A stretch of 9,716 bases of DNA from an uncultured Campylobacter sp. (GCA_937990735.1 CALKQT010000066.1:1-9716); one strand, 5' to 3'; positions 1 to 6,358 are shown, counted from the first letter of the stretch. A program made the numbers and translations. Notes: generated from the letters alone by a model not told the origin.

Positions 1-55
1 CTTCGCCGCCATAAAGGGTGTCGTTGCCTTCTTGACCGTAAAGCTTGTCGGCTCC
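1..55 (-). repeat. 55-bp perfect direct repeat, copy B (partner at 607-661)
   Basis: Bases 1-55 are identical to 607-661. Both encode the same RTX stretch, G-A-D-K-L-Y-G followed by Q-E-G-N-D-T-L-Y, in the same frame. The offset is 606 bp, exactly 202 codons. This copy is cut by the window edge, so the identity may extend further. Such in-frame repeats are substrates for recombination that adds or removes one module without a frameshift. Confidence 0.95.
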
Positions 56-172
56 AGATTCTCCGTAAAGTATATCGTCGCCGCTATTGGCGTATATCGT
101 ATCATCTCCGGCTTGCCCGTGAATTTCATCATTAGCATTTGCTCCGTAGATAGAATCATTGGCATCGGTTCC
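1..172 (-). repeat. Second RTX block, from residue 1166 to window edge
   Basis: After the calcium-binding-related domain, nonapeptides resume at G1166 (GTDANDSIY, GANANDEIH, GQAGDDTIY, ANSGDDILY, GESGADKLY, GQEGNDTLY) and run off the left edge. Several units carry Asn or Ala where Gly is usual, so the first half may bind calcium less well. Recurrence of RTX units after an intervening domain shows the C-terminal part is modular and continues beyond the window. Confidence 0.88.
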
Positions 173-3100
173 TTTAAAAGCAGTTTGGGTTTCGAAATCA
201 TGGATAGATAATTTCGTTCCGTCTGCAAATTCGAAATTCTCTATCATGCCGCCATTATAAACGGATCCATCCCATTTATAGGCATTATTTATCGTTATCT
301 TATCCTTGGTTCCTTTAATGGAAATTTCAAGGTTATCGATATTGTTCTCGGCTCTTTTAACGATTAGATCTTCTTTCTTAATCCCCTCTTTAAATTTAAT
401 CGTATCGGTTCCGCCCGCATCGTAAATGTTATCCGCTCCGTCGCCTCTACCGAATATATAAGTATCATCTCCCCATCCACCGTCAAGACCGTCGTTACCG
501 GCTCCACCTTCTATGATATCGCTATGATCTCCTCCGTAAAGAGCATCGTCGCCCTCGCCACCATAGAGGATATCGTTACCATTTCCGCCGTCAAGAGTAT
601 CATTACCTTCGCCGCCATAAAGGGTGTCGTTGCCTTCTTGACCGTAAAGCTTGTCGGCTCCTTCGGAACCTACCATCATATCATTTGCATTGGTGCCGCT
701 GGAATTGGAGGTTATCGTTGCTATGTCTAGCTTATTTTGCGTCTCTTGGCCTATGGCGGCTATATACTCGCTTAGCACCCCTCGTTTATTCGCTCCGTAT
801 GCGAACTCGGCAAGTAGGCTAAGTCCTGCGGCGAACTCCTTTTTACTCTGAAACAATGTAGCAAACTCCGCCAAATCCACGAAAGCCTTCTTCGGGTCGC
901 TTAGGTTTATCTCTTTAAATTTATCGATTACTTTGGTGAAATTCAGTCTGAAATCATACTTCGGTTTAGCAGATGCGTTTGCACCGCCGCTTGCGGTATC
1001 GGATTTTGAATTATCACCCGCCGAAGCGCCGCCGCTTGCAGACCCCGAGGCACCATTGCCCGCAGCCGCATCGTTAGGCACGGAGATCATATCCAGACTT
1101 ATTAGATCCGCATAGCTTTTTAGTCTCGTTTGAGCCAGTAGCGAAGCATAGGAGTAGTTTAAAATTTTCTCATAAGTTTCGTTCGTGTTTTTGATGATAG
1201 CTTTTATATCGTCATTGCTTATATAATAGAGCTCCGCAGTCTTTGAGCCGGTGAAAGCATCGATTACTTTGATCTTATATTTTATACTCTCAAACTCCTT
1301 TAGTAGGTTTTCATCTATGGATTTAGAACTATCTAGAAGCGCTCTGTATTGAGACGGAGTAAGGCTTAGTCTTCTGGCGTTTGGATTACCGGAGTTTATC
1401 ACGTTGCCGTCTGCATCTACGTTGATGTTTGATCCTGCGCCTAGATTTACATTGCTTGGAAGCTTCACCCCTTTTAGGTTTACTTCGTAGCCCGCGGCAT
1501 TAGAATTTCCGCCCGTGCTTCTTGCCGCAGTCTCGCTCCAGGCTTTTATAAGAGCAGGCAGAGCCTTGAGCTGCTCCTCTTTAGTACTTAAGCGAGAGTA
1601 GCTATCTAGTGCGGCAGCTAGCTCTTTATTTAAAGCAGCAGCCGATCTTAGATCTCTTAGTAATCCAAAGCCTTTGATATTTGCTCTAGCCATATCTTCT
1701 GAGTTTAACGGCGTTTCATCTTTAAATTTGGAGTTTATCGTATCTACGTTGAAATTCAGATCGCCCATACTATGAGCGGTGCCGTCTTTTTTAATGTAGC
1801 TTCCCTTTAGGCTTAGGGTATTTCCGCCTCCTAGATCTTCGTTTACCTCGTTGTGATTTAGGCTTAGGCTAGCTATGCCTAGCTCATCTAAGCTCTTTAG
1901 CTCGCCTTCGTCTGAGATCCCGTTAGAGTTCGCATCCTGCCAAATTTTAAGATCTTTAAATTTATCGTCTTTATTATCTATAAGCCCGTCGTTATTGCTA
2001 TCGAATTCCTTTAAAGCTTCGTAGCCGTCCTTAGCTAGTCTTTGATTGCCATCTTTATCTTTTATCTGCGTGAAATTTCCAAATAGCTCGCTACCGTCAT
2101 CTATCTTGCCGTTGCCGTTACGATCGTAGGCTAAAATTCCATCCTCTTTGCTTATCCAAGATGATCTGTGAGATACTCCGTCGCCGTTGTGATCGAAGTA
2201 GGCTCCGCCGTTAGGTGCCGGGCTGATACCGATCTTGCCGTCTCCGTTAAGATCAAGGGCGAGAGGGTCGTAGATAAAAAATTCCAAGATAGAAACGGCA
2301 AGTCCGATATAAAACTTCTTAGTGTTTTGAAGTTTGTTAGATAATTCTTCATTCATTTTATTGACAGCCGCGATCGTAAAATCTATAAGAGCATCCGAAG
2401 CGTTCGTTATATATTCATCGAGCTTATCCACATAAGGAGCCGTTAGCTCCTTAATTACTTCAAGCAACCAAGGATCTCTTCCTACCCAATTCGGATCATA
2501 TAGATTTAAAAAATATGACAACGAATCTCTATTCTTATAAAGATTTAGGAGATAGTCGCTTCCCAGATATGAGCCTATCGCGCCGAATAGTGTAACCAAA
2601 GCTATTGCTTTAGTTTTGCCCATACCCTTATTAGGCATAATCAGCGAGGCAAACATATATCCGCCTATATTCGCTCCGGTTTCTTCTAGCATATATTCTT
2701 TGACGATGGTTCTTGCTTCTTCTCTATTTCCTGCGCTAAGTGCCTGATCTGCTCTTTGCATAGTCATATCAAAGCCTATTAGTCCGCCCATAATCCCTAG
2801 TCTATTTAGCTCTTTCGTGATGAACGGTAGCTTATCGCGACCAAAAGCTTTAGTTAGCTCTTTGACCTTCTCTGAATATGGAATTCTATCATTTGTGACT
2901 ATATCATTGATATAATTTTTAACTAGCGCATTTTTATTTTCTTTGAATATCGCCTCGAAATTTGTGTTTTTGCGTGCTTTATCGAAATCATCTTGCGTTA
3001 GTTCGGATATTTCTTTGCCCGCTATTTTTGCTACGGCGTTTTGATCGCTGATAATATAATTTAGTTTTTCTCTATCGGTAGCATAAGAATTTAGTTTAGA

Positions 3101-3667
3101 AGTGAATTCCGCTTTATCCATACCGTTGATTTTAGTGATATTTTTGTTTTTGAGAAGTTCAGGGAGTTCGGTTTGATAGAAAGTCCTATCTGTGCGAGCA
3201 CCCTCACCTATTAAAGTTATTATTTCACCTTTGGTCTCTGCAATAAAACGTTTAGAGGCAATATCCCATAAGCCACTATCTTTTTTACCTGCATCGTGAA
3301 AGAATTTGTTGAGTTCGGATGGCGGCACTTTACCATCAGCACTACCGCGTTTCTTATATTCTTCAATTACGTCAAAATCTGGATCACCATTACCAAATGC
3401 TCTCGTTAAAGCATTTTGTAAATTTTCATTTTCCCATATATTTAAAAAATCACCGACTGACGTTTTATCTATCATCCTAATATTATTATATTGATTAGTC
3501 TTTTTTAGATAGTCTTTAAAACCATCCATGTCCTGTATGCCAGAATATAATATCGTCTTTGTTTCGGGTGAGCTAAGATTCAGCTTATTTAATATATTTA
3601 TTATATCTTGTTTAGTGTTAGCTGTTTTTAGCAACTCATTTGCCTGTTCAAGTGTTAGATTTTTCAT
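1..3667 (-). CDS. FrpC-like self-processing RTX exoprotein (3' end beyond window)
   Basis: I translated this frame by hand from ATG 3667 to base 1: 1222 codons plus one base, with no stop or frameshift, so the true C-terminus lies outside the window. There is no signal peptide, as expected for a type I secretion substrate. Layout: residues 1-465 are an N-terminal region of unknown fold, with a Gly-rich hydrophobic stretch at about 290-374 and a hydrophobic helix at about 453-465. Residues 467-645 are an FrpC-type self-processing module starting at D467-P468. Residues 645-865 are mostly helical and resemble the linker regions of FrpA/FrpC-like proteins. Residues 866-902 are an Ala/Gly/Ser linker. 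RTX nonapeptides run from about 1003, a haemolysin-type calcium-binding-related domain spans about 1076-1160, and a second RTX block starts at 1166. The start is fixed by AAGGAT six bases upstream. The gene sits four bases after a 153-codon gene and is almost certainly cotranscribed with it. The role is likely a toxin, bacteriocin-like or surface exoprotein; the exact activity is not readable. Confidence 0.93.
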   Translation of the reverse strand, partial: MKNLTLEQANELLKTANTKQDIINILNKLNLSSPETKTILYSGIQDMDGFKDYLKKTNQYNNIRMIDKTSVGDFLNIWENENLQNALTRAFGNGDPDFDVIEEYKKRGSADGKVPPSELNKFFHDAGKKDSGLWDIASKRFIAETKGEIITLIGEGARTDRTFYQTELPELLKNKNITKINGMDKAEFTSKLNSYATDREKLNYIISDQNAVAKIAGKEISELTQDDFDKARKNTNFEAIFKENKNALVKNYINDIVTNDRIPYSEKVKELTKAFGRDKLPFITKELNRLGIMGGLIGFDMTMQRADQALSAGNREEARTIVKEYMLEETGANIGGYMFASLIMPNKGMGKTKAIALVTLFGAIGSYLGSDYLLNLYKNRDSLSYFLNLYDPNWVGRDPWLLEVIKELTAPYVDKLDEYITNASDALIDFTIAAVNKMNEELSNKLQNTKKFYIGLAVSILEFFIYDPLALDLNGDGKIGISPAPNGGAYFDHNGDGVSHRSSWISKEDGILAYDRNGNGKIDDGSELFGNFTQIKDKDGNQRLAKDGYEALKEFDSNNDGLIDNKDDKFKDLKIWQDANSNGISDEGELKSLDELGIASLSLNHNEVNEDLGGGNTLSLKGSYIKKDGTAHSMGDLNFNVDTINSKFKDETPLNSEDMARANIKGFGLLRDLRSAAALNKELAAALDSYSRLSTKEEQLKALPALIKAWSETAARSTGGNSNAAGYEVNLKGVKLPSNVNLGAGSNINVDADGNVINSGNPNARRLSLTPSQYRALLDSSKSIDENLLKEFESIKYKIKVIDAFTGSKTAELYYISNDDIKAIIKNTNETYEKILNYSYASLLAQTRLKSYADLISLDMISVPNDAAAGNGASGSASGGASAGDNSKSDTASGGANASAKPKYDFRLNFTKVIDKFKEINLSDPKKAFVDLAEFATLFQSKKEFAAGLSLLAEFAYGANKRGVLSEYIAAIGQETQNKLDIATITSNSSGTNANDMMVGSEGADKLYGQEGNDTLYGGEGNDTLDGGNGNDILYGGEGDDALYGGDHSDIIEGGAGNDGLDGGWGDDTYIFGRGDGADNIYDAGGTDTIKFKEGIKKEDLIVKRAENNIDNLEISIKGTKDKITINNAYKWDGSVYNGGMIENFEFADGTKLSIHDFETQTAFKGTDANDSIYGANANDEIHGQAGDDTIYANSGDDILYGESGADKLYGQEGNDTLYGGE
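187..442 (-). other. Haemolysin-type calcium-binding-protein-related domain, residues about 1076-1160
   Basis: This part of the RTX protein runs D1076-G-A-D-N-I-Y-D-A-G-G-T-D-T-I-K-F, then a K/E-rich strand with D-L-I-V, then I-T-I-N-N, and ends with I-E-N-F-E-F-A-D-G-T. That order (G-D-G-x-D-x-I, then D-T-I-x-F, then I-E-x-F-x-F-x-D-G-T) is the hallmark of the domain commonly interleaved with RTX blocks in FrpA/FrpC-like and other large calcium-binding exoproteins. It probably caps or spaces the beta-rolls. Borders are approximate. Confidence 0.8.
475..664 (-). repeat. First RTX (GGxGxD nonapeptide) block, residues about 1002-1065
   Basis: The encoded protein has consecutive nine-residue units of the form G-G-x-G-x-D-x-L-x, for example GQEGNDTLY, GGEGNDTLD, GGNGNDILY, GGEGDDALY, GGDHSDIIE, GGAGNDGLD and GGWGDDTYI. 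Such units fold into a calcium-bound parallel beta-roll after export, with Asp and Gly backbone groups holding the ions. The unit with D-H-S-D in place of the glycine-rich turn is degenerate. The block leads into the calcium-binding-related domain beginning around G1075-D1076. Confidence 0.92.
607..661 (-). repeat. 55-bp perfect direct repeat, copy A (partner at 1-55)
   Basis: Identical to bases 1-55; encodes residues from G1003. In coding order the flanks differ upstream (S-E before G1003 here, E-S before G1205 in the other copy), so the exact identity starts at the glycine codon. Downstream of this copy the RTX block continues with further GGxGxD units. Confidence 0.95.
1732..2269 (-). other. 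FrpC-type self-processing module (Asp-Pro clip-and-link domain), residues 467-645
   Basis: The segment opens with Y-D-P-L-A-L-D-L-N-G-D-G, nearly the start of the self-processing module of Neisseria meningitidis FrpC. In that family, calcium triggers cleavage of the Asp-Pro bond, and the freed Asp carboxyl can form an isopeptide bond with a lysine. Here the scissile pair would be D467-P468. Calcium-loop-like acidic motifs follow: D472-L-N-G-D-G (to 477), D492-H-N-G-D-G (to 497), D515-R-N-G-N-G-K-I-D (to 523), D556-S-N-N-D-G (to 561) and D578-A-N-S-N-G (to 583). E-L-F-G at 527-530 and K-I-W-Q-D at 574-578 match family landmarks as I remember them. The end near M634-G-D-L also fits. The assignment rests on recalled motif similarity, not an alignment; the C-terminal limit is approximate. 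Confidence 0.85.
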
Positions 3668-3671
3668 AATC

Positions 3672-4133
3672 TTATCCTTTTAACTTATTTATTAGTGTTA
3701 CTTTATAGTTTGGTGATTTAGCCTGCCTCCACGCACCACCCAATCCATAAACATCAAGAATTTCTTTCAAAAGTGTAAAAATTTCTTTATTAGTTAATCT
3801 ACTATAAGTAATCGGTCTTACATCCAATAGAAGCCATACTTTATCATATGATACTTGATCTATAATTTTATTATAAAGCTCGGTATCTAGTATAATTTCG
3901 AACATCTCACCTTTATAATAAAGCACCCATAAACTTTTTGAGAGGTAAGCGTGGTCTAGCTCCGGATCCGGAAAAAATCCACTCTCCATAAACCAGCAGT
4001 TGCGCTCTCTGTCTATGACCCAATACCATCGATCCGGCAAACCTCTATCGTGCCGATTATACTTGAGAAACATCTTAGTAAGTCCATATTTTTCATCATC
4101 CTCTTTGGTGATGATCGCATTTTCAAACGCCAT
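3672..4133 (-). CDS. Hypothetical 153-residue partner of the RTX protein (possible immunity protein or chaperone)
   Basis: The start is supported by a very strong Shine-Dalgarno, AAGGAGG at 4145-4139, five bases before ATG. The stop TAA at 3674-3672 lies four bases before the RTX start, and the RTX ribosome site (AAGGAT, 3679-3674) overlaps the last codons, pointing to translational coupling. The product has no signal peptide, lipobox or membrane segment, so it should be cytosolic. It is rich in Trp/Tyr and acidic in its N-terminal half, with a W-Y-W-V-I-D-R-E-R-N-C-W core (residues about 36-47) and a mixed helical C-terminal half. I recognise no named family. It shows no obvious HlyC acyltransferase pattern and is not a lipoprotein like Neisseria FrpD, although the small-gene-then-frpC order is similar. 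Immunity protein or export chaperone are inferences from context. GC is low, like that of the adjacent N-terminal part of the RTX gene. Confidence 0.87.
   Translation of the reverse strand: MAFENAIITKEDDEKYGLTKMFLKYNRHDRGLPDRWYWVIDRERNCWFMESGFFPDPELDHAYLSKSLWVLYYKGEMFEIILDTELYNKIIDQVSYDKVWLLLDVRPITYSRLTNKEIFTLLKEILDVYGLGGAWRQAKSPNYKVTLINKLKG
3674..3679 (-). promoter_or_regulatory. Ribosome binding site of the RTX gene, overlapping the upstream stop
   Basis: AAGGAT lies six bases before ATG 3667; its final T belongs to the TAA stop of the 153-codon gene. The overlap suggests that ribosomes finishing the small gene help start the RTX gene, tying the amounts of both products together. Confidence 0.75.
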
Positions 4134-4136
4134 TCT

Positions 4137-4145
4137 CTCCTCCTT
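4137..4145 (-). promoter_or_regulatory. Strong Shine-Dalgarno of the 153-codon gene
   Basis: AAGGAGGAG on the minus strand ends three bases before ATG 4133, and its AAGGAGG core ends five bases before it. It is the best anti-16S match I saw in the window and fixes the start codon. Confidence 0.85.
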
Positions 4146-4164
4146 AAGTAATTTAATAATTTGA

Positions 4165-4170
4165 ATTTTA
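4165..4170 (-). promoter_or_regulatory. Candidate -10 element for the small gene/RTX pair
   Basis: TAAAAT on the minus strand, about 31 bases before ATG 4133, within AT-rich DNA. Campylobacter promoters often lack a recognisable -35, and none is seen here. The 440-bp gap after tolC makes a separate promoter for this pair reasonable, but the element itself is weak. Confidence 0.28.
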
Positions 4171-4270
4171 CGATATATGTATATTCGCCTATACGCTCAT
4201 AAATATATAGTAGGAAGTAGGATTTGTTTTATTAGAGCTTGCTTAGCAGAGCGTTTATCCGTTTTAGCGC

Positions 4271-4315
4271 TTGCGTTATAAAGAGCTTTTTGCTGCTACC
4301 GGCTCTTTATCGCAA
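4271..4315. repeat. Inverted repeat in the spacer (terminator-like or leader structure)
   Basis: The left arm TTGCGTTATAAAGAGC (4271-4286) pairs with GCTCTTTATCGCAA (4302-4315): a nine-pair inner stem and five-pair outer stem separated by a two-base bulge, around a 15-base loop. No T-tract follows on either strand, so an intrinsic terminator is doubtful. It lies about 260 bases after the tolC stop and 140 before the small gene. Confidence 0.45.
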
Positions 4316-4573
4316 TCTCTCATCAAATCCCCTACTCATATAAAAATTTCGCCGCATTTTATCTTTTTATTCTTACGGCATATTTAAAATTTAAAACTGC
4401 TTTGCCATATTAGATTTCAAGGTTCTTTACTACTCTAAATTTTTAAATTTACTTCCCAGCACTACAAGATACAAAGCCTAAAGCCAAATACAAGACGCTA
4501 TGTTAAAACGCCATAGCCGCTTAAACTATCTATTGGGCTAGCCGCGAAATCATCTACTTGGCTACCGAATAAC

Positions 4574-6319
4574 CTACTCGCACCTTCCGTATCTAGACAG
4601 TAGTTCTGCTTTTTTGATATTAAAGCTAGCTTTTTGCGCATGTTCTTTAAGGGCTAGCTCCTTTTTTAAAGAAGCTATTAGAGAGTTTAAAACATCTATC
4701 TTTGAGCTTTCGTTACCGGCATTTAATCTCTTTTGCATAGTTAGGATATCTTTTGAAATTTTAGAGGAATTAGATAGGATTTTATCGTATTCGTCCTTTT
4801 TGGATAGAAATAGTTTAAGATCAGCGATCTGCTTTTCGTATTCTAATTTAGCTTCTTCTTTTTTAGATAAAATCCTCTCTTTATTGATCTGCTTTTCTTT
4901 GATCTGTGCGGCGCGCTTGCCTCCGTCAAATAGGCTCATATGCACCGTAAGTCCCGCTCTATATCCATGTCTTTTGACATCCTTTCCGGCGCGGCTAAAG
5001 TCATCTCTGTCGCTGCCGTAAAGATCGTATCTGCCGTAGAGAGAAACGGTAGGATAATAAAGTCTTTCTTGCGATCTCATACTTAGCTCATTTGCGGCTA
5101 ATTCATGATCAAATCCTTTAGCGATTACGCTATCTTCAAAGGGTACGAACTCCGAGTTGATACTATTAGCTCCGCCTAGATCCGAAAGATAAAACACGTT
5201 TGGAATTTTAACTCCAGAAAGCGAGTAAATTTTATTTAAGGCGTTATTGGCATTAAGCTGTAGTTGAGATAGCTCATAACTCGTATCGGCCAATGCTATG
5301 GCTTGATCTGCTAGAGCTGTTTTGCTTAGCTCTCCTGCGCCCGATAGTCTCTTTTCATAGATATAAAGCATCTCGTAGGCATCTTTTAACCGCTCATAAA
5401 TTTCTATTTTGTTTTTATATCCGAGCGCCTCATCGTAAAGCTCCAAAAGCTTAATCGAGCTATCCATATACGAAGAGCATCTTTTAAGATCTGCTTGTTT
5501 GATATTCTCTTCGGCAGCTTCGATCGCTAACTCATCCGCGCCGAATTTAAATATATCTTGGCGCAGCACAAGCGAGACGGAATCTCCATAGCCGCTTTGA
5601 GAGACTAGGCTATCATCGCCAATCTGCACGGAGTTGTAGCGGGCGCCGTAGCGTTTGGCGTATTCGCTATTGGCATTAATGCCTAGCTCTGGGTAGCGTG
5701 AGGCCTTTTGATACTCAAGCTCGTTACGTGCGCTTTGAACATCGAGCCTGGTTAAATTTAAACTCGGAGAATTAGCTAAAGTATGCTCTAATAAGGCGTC
5801 GAAGGAGAAGGAGCTTGGAGCTGCTTTTGAATTTAAATCAAGCTCTCCGTCCAATCTTTTTTGATTGATATCCCGTATTTTTGATCTGTCTAGTCTATAA
5901 ATTTTAGTAGGGGCTTTGGCTTCGGCTTTAGCTTTGGAACTTGAACCTTTGGAGACGTCTTGCGAGCTATCTTGTTTGGGGCCTGCCTCGGGAGTGGAGA
6001 GATATTTTTCTAAGGCGCTTTGAGTGTTTGGCGGGGTTTGTTGATTGGATATGCTTTGTTTATCGGGCGTTTGCTTTTGTAGAGCTCCTTGAGTTTGAGT
6101 GGATTTTTGTGCCGATATTTTATTGGATGTGGATTTTTGCATTATTGATTGGTTTTGAGTGGGTTTTTGTACGCTCGTTTTATCGGGGGTGGATCTTTGC
6201 ACATTTTCTCTATCGGAGATGGGTTTCGGTGCGGCGGAGTTAAATTTATCCGCTGCGTTTAACGTGTCAGCGCCCAAGATCAAAGCAAAAACGGTGAAAG
6301 CTATTTTAAATTTATCCAA
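4574..6319 (-). CDS. TolC-family outer-membrane efflux/type I secretion protein with a long N-terminal extension
   Basis: An outer-membrane channel protein that would form the exit duct of a type I secretion or efflux machine and is the obvious candidate exit for the RTX protein. The product has 581 residues, versus roughly 430-500 for typical TolC proteins. Residues 1-22 form a signal peptide with a likely cut after L-N-A. Residues 23-165 are a Ser/Thr/Gln/Lys-rich extension containing five ten-residue repeats (about 37-87). The OEP domain starts near S170-F-S-F-D-A-L-L and shows the two halves typical of the family: V-L-R-Q-D-I-F-K-F-G (251-260) and V-H-M-S-L-F-D-G-G-K-R (459-469), each followed by long coiled-coil helices. 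The start is TTG 6319 with AAAGAG six bases upstream. No in-frame ATG exists between an upstream TAA and the signal peptide. Named at family level only. Confidence 0.94.
   Translation of the reverse strand: MDKFKIAFTVFALILGADTLNAADKFNSAAPKPISDRENVQRSTPDKTSVQKPTQNQSIMQKSTSNKISAQKSTQTQGALQKQTPDKQSISNQQTPPNTQSALEKYLSTPEAGPKQDSSQDVSKGSSSKAKAEAKAPTKIYRLDRSKIRDINQKRLDGELDLNSKAAPSSFSFDALLEHTLANSPSLNLTRLDVQSARNELEYQKASRYPELGINANSEYAKRYGARYNSVQIGDDSLVSQSGYGDSVSLVLRQDIFKFGADELAIEAAEENIKQADLKRCSSYMDSSIKLLELYDEALGYKNKIEIYERLKDAYEMLYIYEKRLSGAGELSKTALADQAIALADTSYELSQLQLNANNALNKIYSLSGVKIPNVFYLSDLGGANSINSEFVPFEDSVIAKGFDHELAANELSMRSQERLYYPTVSLYGRYDLYGSDRDDFSRAGKDVKRHGYRAGLTVHMSLFDGGKRAAQIKEKQINKERILSKKEEAKLEYEKQIADLKLFLSKKDEYDKILSNSSKISKDILTMQKRLNAGNESSKIDVLNSLIASLKKELALKEHAQKASFNIKKAELLSRYGRCE
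6061..6210 (-). repeat. Five tandem 30-bp repeats in the tolC-like gene
   Basis: Units at 6061-6090, 6091-6120, 6121-6150, 6151-6180 and 6181-6210 align without gaps, sharing a core like GTGGATTTTTG on the plus strand. In protein they give decapeptides of the form hydrophobic-Q-K-S/P/Q-T-x-x-K/Q-x-S (VQRSTPDKTS, VQKPTQNQSI, MQKSTSNKIS, AQKSTQTQGA, LQKQTPDKQS). The units have diverged from one another. The 30-bp period keeps frame if copies are gained or lost. A degenerate further unit may lie at 6031-6060. Confidence 0.88.
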
Positions 6320-6350
6320 ATTAGGCTCTTTATAAATGAAATTTTAATGC

Positions 6351-6358
6351 ATTTTATA
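6351..6358 (-). promoter_or_regulatory. Candidate -10 element of the tolC-like gene
   Basis: TATAAAAT on the minus strand, about 32 bases before TTG 6319, in a run of A/T-rich DNA with no clear -35, as is usual in Campylobacter. Spacing to the start gives a plausible short leader. Confidence 0.42.

Larger units (their letters stand above)
4134..4573. other. Intergenic spacer between tolC-like gene and the RTX pair
   Basis: This 440-bp stretch has no credible open frame. It holds a candidate promoter near 4165, an imperfect inverted repeat at 4271-4315, a short palindrome GGCTAGCC at 4536-4543, and a six-base stem GCTATG/CATAGC near 4498-4518. No convincing T-tailed terminator follows tolC, so read-through from tolC into the pair cannot be excluded. 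Confidence 0.6.

Noticed and set aside
524..1115. Three plus-strand open frames (524-730, 651-851, 933-1115)
   Set aside because: They lie opposite the RTX gene, whose minus-strand frame gives clear GGxGxD repeats; none has a ribosome site or recognisable content.
2152..2352. Minus-strand 66-codon frame
   Set aside because: It is out of frame inside the self-processing module of the RTX gene.
3306..3494. Plus-strand 62-codon frame
   Set aside because: Antisense shadow of the N-terminal RTX region.
3672..4133. HlyC-type toxin acyltransferase
   Set aside because: The length is similar, but I see no HlyC-like pattern and the RTX protein lacks a HlyA-type acylated pore domain that I can recognise.
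3672..4133. Direct FrpD homologue
   Set aside because: FrpD is a longer lipoprotein; this protein has no signal peptide or lipobox cysteine. Only gene order is similar.
4614..6243. Plus-strand frames at 4614-5021 and 5941-6243
   Set aside because: Antisense to the tolC-like gene; the Trp/Phe-rich repeats of the second are just the reverse reading of the 30-bp tandem repeat.
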